From: Streptomyces sp. NBC_00286
Lineage (GTDB): Bacteria > Actinomycetota > Actinomycetes > Streptomycetales > Streptomycetaceae
Length of the DNA stretch: 64,000 nucleotides
Assembly (NCBI RefSeq): GCF_036173125.1
Contig: NZ_CP108054.1
Coordinates: 1,860,001 to 1,924,000 of the forward strand
Direction of reading: 5' to 3'
This document shows positions 8,841 to 15,852 of the stretch, piece after piece. Made by a program: the position numbers and the translations under genes. Numbering within the stretch: position 1 is the first letter of the stretch; every line of letters starts with the position of its first letter. The notes under the pieces are model-generated. The model made no database searches. It was not told the origin of the DNA and worked only from the letters and a program-made list of their open reading frames with translations.

Positions 8841-10215
8841 CATAACTGCCCCTCAAGCGAAGCGCCTCGCGCCAGACCGGCACCAGGTCATCCGCGAACA
8901 CCTGCGCCCAGGTGGGATGCCGATGCCGCGCCGTGGCGACCGCCCGCTCCCCCACCACCCGGCGCAGCTCCGGCCGGGTCACCAGCTCGGTCAGCACCTG
9001 GGCCCAGCCCTCCGCGTCGTCGTGCCGTACGACCAAGCCGTCCCGCCCAGGCCCGGCCAGCCACTGCGTGGTCCGGGCGCCCGCCGGCAGCACGACGGGG
9101 AGGCGGCAGGCCATCGCCTCGGCGACGACATTGCCGACGGTCTCCGTCCGGGACGGGAAGGCGAACACGTCGCAGCCGGCGTACACCCGCGCCAGCCACT
9201 CCTGGGGCTGCGGCGCGAGCAGCGTCACGTCGGGGCCGAGCAGGTCCGCGACGCGGCCGCGGTCGGTGCCTGGGCCGACCATCAGCAGATGTACGGCATG
9301 CCCCTGGCGTCTCATCCGGTCCACCGACTCGGCGAGCAGCAGCGCCCGCTTGGAGGCGTCCACGCGGCCCACGAACAGGATGAGCGGCCGGTCCACGGGA
9401 ACGCCGTGGGCGCGGGCGAGTGCGCCGCGGGCCCAGGGATCGGGCCGGAACCGCTCGCGGTCGATGCCGCGCCGCAGTTGCGAGACCCTGCCGGGGTCCG
9501 TCAGCGCGGTGATCTCGGTCCGGTCGTCCGGGGAGGCGACCAGCACCCGGTCGCACATCCGGATCAGCCGGTCGCGCCGCCGCCGGGCCAGCCAGGCGAC
9601 CGCCGCTGGCGCACCGCCACCGGGGAACCGGCCGTCCATCCACGCCAGGCCGGGGTTCCTGCCGAGCATCTGCTTGAGGTACACGGACGCCAGGGCCGGG
9701 ACGTCCGTGTGGAGCGAACCGACCACCCCGGGTCGTACGGACGTGGTGGCCCGGTCGGCGCGGCGGACCAGGAGGGCCGCCGTCGAGGCGAAGGCGAAGG
9801 TGTGCGTGAGGTGCCAGACGTCGTGCCGGGGCAGCAGCCTGGCCAACCGGGGGTGGAAAGGGGCGAGATCGACGATGTCGACTCCGCCGACCGCGGGCAT
9901 CAGGGCCGCCGTGCTGAGCACCGGCCGCAGGCCGACGAACCGTACGCGGGGCGACAGCGGCTCCACGCTCTCCCGCTCACCGAGGACGTACACGGTCAGG
10001 TCGATACCGGGACCGGGCCCGCTGTACTGGGCCGCGGCTTCGGCGAAGTGCTCCCAGCACTTGACGTGACCGCCGGACGCACCGTTCCTGAGCAGTTCGA
10101 CGAGGACCGCGACAGAGGGGACGGGTTCGTGCGCCCGACCGGCGCCGGGAAGCCCGTACGCCTCGGCGAGAGAAAGTCCGGAAAGTTCTGAACGCCCGGA
10201 AAGTGAATCGCCCAT
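8755..10215 (-). CDS. GT4-family glycosyltransferase
   Basis: GT-B fold glycosyltransferase of 486 residues. The C-terminal domain has the sugar-nucleotide motifs LFVGRVDASKRALLLAESV (about 277-296) and FAFPSRTETVGNVVAEAMA (about 350-370), with the EX7E-type glutamates of group 1 transferases. The N-terminal domain includes LLRNGASGGHVKCWEHFAEA and a DIVDLAPFHPR segment. The ATG at 10215 was chosen over the longer open frame from 10335 because the extension is unconserved Arg/Pro-rich sequence. The last 25-30 residues, rich in Ala, Gly and Pro, are translated from an intergenic-type repeat. The acceptor is unknown. Confidence 0.8.
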   Translation of the reverse strand: MGDSLSGRSELSGLSLAEAYGLPGAGRAHEPVPSVAVLVELLRNGASGGHVKCWEHFAEAAAQYSGPGPGIDLTVYVLGERESVEPLSPRVRFVGLRPVLSTAALMPAVGGVDIVDLAPFHPRLARLLPRHDVWHLTHTFAFASTAALLVRRADRATTSVRPGVVGSLHTDVPALASVYLKQMLGRNPGLAWMDGRFPGGGAPAAVAWLARRRRDRLIRMCDRVLVASPDDRTEITALTDPGRVSQLRRGIDRERFRPDPWARGALARAHGVPVDRPLILFVGRVDASKRALLLAESVDRMRRQGHAVHLLMVGPGTDRGRVADLLGPDVTLLAPQPQEWLARVYAGCDVFAFPSRTETVGNVVAEAMACRLPVVLPAGARTTQWLAGPGRDGLVVRHDDAEGWAQVLTELVTRPELRRVVGERAVATARHRHPTWAQVFADDLVPVWREALRLRGSYETAGPVGAGRAHAAEPHDVTPRAPYGAL

Positions 10216-10398
10216 GGCACTCGTAGTACCCGTTGGCCTGCGCTTCCTACCAAAGGGACGGGCAGGTGGGCGCGGGCGGTGGCGTACGACTGCCCTGTGC
10301 ACGGGCCGGGCGGACAGGGCGCTCTCTTCGTACACTGGGCCCGGAGTACCCCGTCACCAACCGACATATGGCTTCACCGGTTGCAGAGGACGACTACC

Positions 10399-11259
10399 GT
10401 GCCCCACGACTCACCCCCCACCGGCTCCGAAGCCACCGCGGCCGGTACGGACCCCGATACTCCCCCGCACCTCGCCGCCGCGTCGGCGACGAAAGCGAGT
10501 GTGGCCCTGGTGACGGGCGCGTCCTCGGGCATCGGCGCCGCCGTCGCACGGCGGCTGGCGGCGGAGGGCAACTGGCACCTCGTACTCAACGGACGCGACC
10601 GTACGCGGCTCGAGCAGGTCGCCAAGGACCTCGATCAGGGCGCCAACGACACCTCGGCCGCCGCGTTCCCGATAGATCTGGCCGAGCCGGGGGCGGACCG
10701 ACGGCTCGCCGAGTACGTCCTGGACTCCGCCGGGCGGGTGGACCTGTTGGTGGCAGGCGCCGGCATCGGCTGGGCAGGACCCTTCGACACCATGCCGCAG
10801 CGGGCCATCGACGAGGTGTTCTCCGTCGACGTACTGGCGCCGGTTCATCTCGTACGACTCCTGCTGCCGGACATGATCAGCCAGGGCACCGGCCGCGTGG
10901 TGCTCATCGGCTCCGTCGCTGGCAGCCTCGGGGTGCGTGACGAGGCTGTCTACTCCGCCGCCAAGGCCGCCCTCGGCACCTTCGCCGAGGCGCTCCGCTA
11001 CGAGTTGCGCGGCACGGGCGTGGGGATCAGCCATGTCATGCCCGGGGTCGTGGACACCCCGTTCTTCGACCGGCGCGGCGCTCCCTACGTACGCTCGCGC
11101 CCCAGACCCGTACCGGCCGAACGCGTCGCCGAGGCCGTCTGGCATGCCATCACCCGCGACCGCGACGAGGTGTACGTACCGGGCTGGCTCCGTCTGCCCG
11201 GGCGACTGCACGGCGCGGCACCGGCACTGTACCGGCGTCTCGCGGCCCGGTTCGGCTGA
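10399..11259 (+). CDS. SDR-family oxidoreductase
   Basis: Classical short-chain dehydrogenase of 286 residues. The cofactor motif TGASSGIG is at 39-46, the structural motif appears as VAGAGIG, and the catalytic YSAAK starts at residue 185, with Ser in LIGSVAGSLG. After the substrate loop the C-terminal part (VPGWLRLPGRLHGAAPALYRRLAARFG) may be membrane-associated, as in SDRs acting on lipids. GTG 10399 was chosen because a GAGGA site lies about nine bases upstream; longer in-frame extensions lack family similarity. The gene is divergent from the glycosyltransferase. The substrate is unknown. Confidence 0.85.
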   Translation: MPHDSPPTGSEATAAGTDPDTPPHLAAASATKASVALVTGASSGIGAAVARRLAAEGNWHLVLNGRDRTRLEQVAKDLDQGANDTSAAAFPIDLAEPGADRRLAEYVLDSAGRVDLLVAGAGIGWAGPFDTMPQRAIDEVFSVDVLAPVHLVRLLLPDMISQGTGRVVLIGSVAGSLGVRDEAVYSAAKAALGTFAEALRYELRGTGVGISHVMPGVVDTPFFDRRGAPYVRSRPRPVPAERVAEAVWHAITRDRDEVYVPGWLRLPGRLHGAAPALYRRLAARFG

Positions 11260-11318
11260 GGCTGCCACTGGTGTACGGCTGACGCTGCCGCCGGTGCGTG
11301 GACAGGACCGCGGTCGGT

Positions 11319-11729
11319 TCAGCTGCGGGCCTCGCGGGTCTTGGAACGGTTCGCCTTGCGTACCGCGTCCAGCAGCTCGGGCTTCGTCATACGGGACCGT
11401 CCCTCGACGCCGAGTCGCTTGGCCACGTCGTACAGGTGCTGCTTGGAGGCCTGCTCGTCCACGCCCTCGCCGCTGCGCCCGCCCTGCTGCCGCGGCCGTG
11501 CCGCCAGCTGATCGGAGGGGCCTTTGCGCTGGTGCTCCTTGCGCTCCCAGTGATCGCCGACCTTCTCGTACTTGTGCTTGAGCGCTGAGTACGCGACCCG
11601 GTGCGCCCGCTCGCCCTCGCCGTACTGCTCGACGGCGGAGTCATGGGCCTTGACCCAGGTGCGCTGCGCGTCCTTGGACGACCGGTCCAGAGTTGACGGC
11701 AGTTCCTCGCGTCCTGGCACGGGACTCAC
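11319..11729 (-). CDS. ChaB-like protein with Rho N-terminal-like tail
   Basis: Small basic protein of 136 residues. Residues 8-65 (ELPSTLDRSSKDAQRTWVKAHDSAVEQYG, then AHRVAYSALKHKYEK) match the ChaB fold, named for an E. coli cation-transport regulator. The C-terminal part (about 92-130, KQHLYDVAKRLGVEGRSRMTKPELLDAVRKAN) resembles the Rho termination factor N-terminal SAP-like helix pair. This combination is common in Streptomyces stress-related proteins, but its function is not established. It lies downstream of the ABC sugar operon on the same strand with a roughly 80 bp gap. Confidence 0.82.
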   Translation of the reverse strand: MSPVPGREELPSTLDRSSKDAQRTWVKAHDSAVEQYGEGERAHRVAYSALKHKYEKVGDHWERKEHQRKGPSDQLAARPRQQGGRSGEGVDEQASKQHLYDVAKRLGVEGRSRMTKPELLDAVRKANRSKTREARS

Positions 11730-11807
11730 CTCCCCATCCGGTTCGGACGAAGCGAGATCCGAGTGCCCGGCTCACCCCTGCTAGAAACGGGCACTCCGAT
11801 GCCGCCG

Positions 11808-12971
11808 TTACTTGCCCCAGATCTTCCGGTACGCCTCCCGGTAACCCGACGGGTCCCAGGTCGTGGCCCCCGCGCTGTTGGCGGCCGTGGTGAGGTGGAC
11901 GGGAGCCACGTATCCGCTGGCGGGTCGGCCGGCGAAGGCGCGGTTGAACTCGTCGACGATCTGCCAGCCCTGCAGGGACAGCGGCTCGGGGACGGTGGCG
12001 GCCTGGAACTGTTCGCTGTTGATGCGCTGGAAGGCGGAGGGGTCGCCGTCGCCGGCGCCGATGTTGAAGGGTGGACCGGAGCCTTTCTTGCCGGCCGCCC
12101 GGAAGGCGGGGGCCGCGTCGGCGAAGTACAGGTCGTTGATGGCGACGGAGTAGGTCCACTCGTTCTGGAAACGGGCGAGGAGGGAGGAGATCTCCCGGGG
12201 GGTGCGGCTGCTGGCGTCCGGGATCGGGATGTTCTCCTGCGACAGCAGCTTCACGCCCGAGCAGGTGGCGAGCTCCTTGCTGATCAGGTCGGACTTGTTC
12301 CTGGCGAAGGGGATCGAGGCGTCGGTGATGAGTACGACCCCGGCACGGCCGTTGGAGCGCGAGATGACCCACTGCGCGCTGATGCGGGCCACGTCCTCGA
12401 CCCGGGTGGTGACGTTGGTGAAGAGTTTGGGCCGCTGGCTGGGGCCGGGCGCGGCTACCGCGTGCCAGCCGATGAGCGGGATGCCCGCCGCGTTGGCCCG
12501 CGCGACCTGCTGCGAGGTCGAGTCGGGGTCGAAGCCGCCGATGACGATGCCCGAGGGCCTGAGGGCCACGGCCGCACTCATGGCCGCCTGGATGCCGGCG
12601 GGGGTGCCCCCGCCGTCGATCACCCGTACGTTCCAGCCGATGACCCGTGCGGCTTCCCGCACGCCCTTCGCGGTGCCCGCCACTCCGGGATTGGTCATGG
12701 TCTGGGCGACGTAGACGATGGTTTTGCCGGATTCCGCCGAGGGGCCGCTGGTCGGTCCGTCCCAGGGGGCGTCGGTCTTCTCTGCCTGTCTGACGGCGGC
12801 CTGGGCCTTGGCGTGGGCCGCGGGGCAGGCGCTCTTGCCCGTCGCGGACTCCTCCCCGCCCGTCGACGAGCCTCGTTCGCAGCCCACAAGGACGGTTGCC
12901 GCTGCCAACAGGGCCGCGGAGGCGAACCGAGCCGTGAAGACGCCGGGGGTGGCCTTGCGGTTGCGTTGCAC
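11808..12971 (-). CDS. Sugar ABC transporter substrate-binding lipoprotein
   Basis: Extracytoplasmic binding protein of 387 residues, the last gene of a three-gene ABC operon. A signal peptide ends in the lipobox LVGC with lipidated Cys 31. The mature part follows the periplasmic-binding-protein/LacI-like fold: IVYVAQTMTNPGVAGTAKGVREAA near the start, then IVIGGFDPDSTS, VLITDAS and NIGAGDGDPSAFQRI. It should capture a sugar or sugar-like ligand for the permease and ATPase encoded just upstream. Ligand identity is not visible. Confidence 0.88.
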   Translation of the reverse strand: MQRNRKATPGVFTARFASAALLAAATVLVGCERGSSTGGEESATGKSACPAAHAKAQAAVRQAEKTDAPWDGPTSGPSAESGKTIVYVAQTMTNPGVAGTAKGVREAARVIGWNVRVIDGGGTPAGIQAAMSAAVALRPSGIVIGGFDPDSTSQQVARANAAGIPLIGWHAVAAPGPSQRPKLFTNVTTRVEDVARISAQWVISRSNGRAGVVLITDASIPFARNKSDLISKELATCSGVKLLSQENIPIPDASSRTPREISSLLARFQNEWTYSVAINDLYFADAAPAFRAAGKKGSGPPFNIGAGDGDPSAFQRINSEQFQAATVPEPLSLQGWQIVDEFNRAFAGRPASGYVAPVHLTTAANSAGATTWDPSGYREAYRKIWGK

Positions 12972-13038
12972 GGGAACTCCTCGCGGAGGGTTGAGCGGAG
13001 GATGCGGTCGGGGTCACGGGGTGGTGGCGTGGCGTGGG

Positions 13039-14142
13039 TCAGGGAGTGGTGCCCGTAGTTCCGCCGTCCTGGGTCGGGGGGTACGGCGGTGGGGGCGGCC
13101 CGGCGGGCGAATCGCGGGCCGCGATGGCGCCGGTGCGCAGGCGGCGGGCGGAGTAGCCGGCCAGGCCGACGGCGATGAGCAGGGTGCCGCCGTAGAACAG
13201 CGGGGTCGTCCAGAATTCGGCGCCCATCTGGCCGATGCCGGTGAGGCCGACGGCGAGGACGGTGACGGCGACGACGGTGCCCAGGGCGTTGGGGCGGCCG
13301 GGTTTGATCGCGGTGGAGCCGAGGAGCGCGCCGGCGAAGGCGGGCAGCAGGTAGTCGAGGCCGACGCTCGGATTGCCGATCTGCTGTTGGGTCGCGAGCA
13401 GCACCCCGGCGAAGCCGACGATCAGTCCCGATGCGGCGAACGCGTAGACGGTGTACTTACGGGTCGGGATGCCGACGAGGTCGGCGGCGCGGGGGTTGGA
13501 GCCGATGACGTACAGGTACCGGCCGAGCGGCAACCGCTCCAGCACCAGCCAGAGGGCGACCGCGAGGGCGAGCACGTAGAAGGCGGGGACCGGAAGGCCG
13601 AGGAACGTGGAGTCGAAGAGGTCGGTGAAAGCGGCCGGAAGGCCCTGCGGGCCGGGGACGATCCTGCCTCCGCCGGTGATCCAGCCGGTCGCGGCGTACA
13701 TCATGCTGCCGGTCCCGAGGGTGGCGATGAAGGAGTCGATCCGGCCGAACTCGACGATGACACCGTTGAGGACACCCACCATCGTCCCTCCGATGATCAC
13801 CGCGAGACAGGCGAGCGGCCAGGGCCACCCGGCATTGACGACGAGCTGCAGCACCATGACGTGCGCCAGGCCGAGGCCGTAGCCGATGGAGAGGTCGAAC
13901 GCGCCGGTCACGATGGGGACCATGGCGGCGAGCGCGAGGACGGCCGGGATCGACTGGGTGGACAGGATCGAGTCGACGGTGTCCCCGGTGGGAAAGGTAC
14001 GCGGCAGCGTGAGGGAGAAGATCAGGAAGAGCAGGGCGGTGAGGGCCAGGAGGCCGTACGTGCCGATGAGGTGCCCGCCCTGCCTCTCCAGTCGGCTCAG
14101 CGGGCCCGGCCGGCGCGGTGGGGACGGGGGCGAGGCGGTCAT
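13039..14142 (-). CDS. Sugar ABC transporter permease (RbsC-like)
   Basis: Permease of 367 residues with eight to ten membrane segments and the BPD_transp_2 signature region (GALLGSTAIKPGRPNALGTVVAV near residue 290). It belongs to the ribose/xylose-type RbsC group. The ATG at 14142 overlaps the stop of the ATPase gene as ATGA, so translation is coupled. The C-terminal tail is Pro-rich and cytoplasmic. It works with the double ATPase upstream and the lipoprotein downstream. Confidence 0.9.
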   Translation of the reverse strand: MTASPPSPPRRPGPLSRLERQGGHLIGTYGLLALTALLFLIFSLTLPRTFPTGDTVDSILSTQSIPAVLALAAMVPIVTGAFDLSIGYGLGLAHVMVLQLVVNAGWPWPLACLAVIIGGTMVGVLNGVIVEFGRIDSFIATLGTGSMMYAATGWITGGGRIVPGPQGLPAAFTDLFDSTFLGLPVPAFYVLALAVALWLVLERLPLGRYLYVIGSNPRAADLVGIPTRKYTVYAFAASGLIVGFAGVLLATQQQIGNPSVGLDYLLPAFAGALLGSTAIKPGRPNALGTVVAVTVLAVGLTGIGQMGAEFWTTPLFYGGTLLIAVGLAGYSARRLRTGAIAARDSPAGPPPPPYPPTQDGGTTGTTP

Positions 14143-15731
14143 GAGGTCGTCGCGCTTCCGGAGGTTCCCGAGGGGGGCATGGCCGACGCTGCCCGGGTGA
14201 GCCCCGCGACGGTGAGGTCCGGGCCGCTCAGCTCGGCTGTCACAGTCCCGCGGACGAAGACCAGGGCACGTCGGCACACGCCCGCGACCTCCTCGAAATC
14301 GGTGGAGATGAGCAGCACCGCGAGGCCGGCGGCCAGCGCCTCGTCGAGCAGGCCGTAGATCGCGGCCTTGGCGCCGATGTCCACGCTCGCGGTCGGCTCC
14401 TCGAGGATCAGCAGGCGCAGGCCCACCCGCAGCCATCGGCCGATCATGACCTTCTGCTGGTTTCCGCCGGAGAGGGTGGCGATGGGGGCCTCGCTGTCGC
14501 GGGGACGCACCGAGAACCGTTCGATCAGGGTGGCGGCCTCGGCGCGTTCGCGGCGGGGCCTGATCCAGCGCAGCGCCGGCAGGCCGCCTGCGCGGGGGTT
14601 GGCCAGGAGGTTCTCCCGTACGGTCAGCTCGGTGGCGCACCCCTCCTGCTGCCTGTCGCCGGTCACGAAGCCGACACCGAGGGCGACGGCGTCGGCGACC
14701 TTGTGGGGGCTGTACCGCCGGCCGTCGAGCAGCACCCGCCCGCCGAGGAGGGGCCGCGAGCCGGCGAGGGCGCGGCCAAGGTCCATGTGCCCGGCGCCAG
14801 AGAGGCCCACCAGGCCCAAGACCTCCCCGGCCTTGAGTTCCAGGCTGACCGGGCCTGCGCCGACCGTCCGTACGCCGTCGAGGGTCAGTACGGCCGGGGC
14901 GTCGGCGGGGCCCGTGGCGCGGCGAGCGATGCGAGATGGGGGTCCCCCCGGACGGAGTCTGGGGGAGGTCAGTTCCTCGCCGACGATGTCGTGCACCAGA
15001 CCGGCGGGGCTACGGTCCGCCAGCCGGCCGTGGCTGACGAGGTGGCCGTCGCGCAGGACGGCGAAGGTGTCGGCGACCTCGTACACCTCGTCGAGGCGAT
15101 GGGTGACGTAGAGGATGCCGTGGCCCCGGTCGCGCAGGGCGTGCAGTACGCGGAAGAGCCGGGCGCAGTCCGCGGCGGGGAGGCGGGCGGTCGGCTCGTC
15201 GAGGACGATGAGCTTCGCCCGTCCCGCCAGCGCTCGGGCGATGGCGACCAGCGAACGCTCTGCGGGGCCGAGCCGGGCGATCGGTGCGTCGGGGTCGAGA
15301 TGTGCGGCGACGATCCGCAGGGCGTCGGTGCAGCGCTCCCGGGTCCGCCGCCAGGAGATCAATCCGGCGCGGCGCGGATACCCGGTGCTCAAGGCGATGT
15401 TCTCGGCGACCGTCATCCACTCCACGAGACCGAGGTCCTGGTGGATGAAGGACATGCTGCTGGAGGCCGCGTGGGTGCCGAGCGGGTGACCGGCCACGGT
15501 GATCTGCCCCGCGTCGGCGTGGTGGACGCCGGCGAGCACTTTGATGAGCGTGGACTTTCCGGCGCCGTTGGGGCCCAGAAGGGCCAGAACGCTGCCCGCG
15601 TGGACATCGAGATCGACCTCGGCCAGCGCGTGGGTTCCGCCGAACCGCTTGCCGAGCCCGCGGATACGGACCAGGGGTTCCGTGCCGGAGCGCGGGACCG
15701 CCTTGTCAGAGGCGTCGGGAGCATCGTGCAC
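14139..15731 (-). CDS. Sugar ABC transporter ATP-binding protein, two ABC domains (RbsA-like)
   Basis: About 530 residues with two ABC modules. The first has Walker A GPNGAGKST and a Q-loop region. Its ABC signature position reads RLGPAERSL, a degenerate form, followed by Walker B LIVLDEPTA. The second has a degenerate Walker A (GLSGAGHMD), signature LSGGNQQKV and LLILEEPTASVD. Such asymmetry is normal for RbsA/MglA-type ATPases. GTG 15731 was chosen because GGGAGAT sits about seven bases upstream; ATG 15785 is a longer alternative. The linker between modules contains a hairpin repeat translated in frame (see the repeat at 14937-14970). Confidence 0.88.
   Translation of the reverse strand: MHDAPDASDKAVPRSGTEPLVRIRGLGKRFGGTHALAEVDLDVHAGSVLALLGPNGAGKSTLIKVLAGVHHADAGQITVAGHPLGTHAASSSMSFIHQDLGLVEWMTVAENIALSTGYPRRAGLISWRRTRERCTDALRIVAAHLDPDAPIARLGPAERSLVAIARALAGRAKLIVLDEPTARLPAADCARLFRVLHALRDRGHGILYVTHRLDEVYEVADTFAVLRDGHLVSHGRLADRSPAGLVHDIVGEELTSPRLRPGGPPSRIARRATGPADAPAVLTLDGVRTVGAGPVSLELKAGEVLGLVGLSGAGHMDLGRALAGSRPLLGGRVLLDGRRYSPHKVADAVALGVGFVTGDRQQEGCATELTVRENLLANPRAGGLPALRWIRPRRERAEAATLIERFSVRPRDSEAPIATLSGGNQQKVMIGRWLRVGLRLLILEEPTASVDIGAKAAIYGLLDEALAAGLAVLLISTDFEEVAGVCRRALVFVRGTVTAELSGPDLTVAGLTRAASAMPPSGTSGSATTS
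14937..14970. repeat. Hairpin repeat inside the ABC ATPase coding sequence
   Basis: The + strand reads GGGGGTCCCCCCGGACGG then AGTCTGGGGGAGG, an inverted repeat with C6/G5 arms. A closely related element with a different loop lies in non-coding DNA at about 8452-8490. Here it encodes the Pro/Arg/Gly-rich LTSPRLRPGGPPSR linker between the two ABC modules. This suggests a mobile or duplicated intergenic repeat tolerated in a flexible linker. Confidence 0.65.
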
Positions 15732-15852
15732 GGAACATCTCCCGGGGGTCGGCCTGACGGGTTCTTCCCGACTTTCATCAGGCATGCTAACGAGGTAAAT
15801 GGCAACATTTCAGGCATTTGACGGGCTGAGCCGGAGCGCCGCACACACGCCC

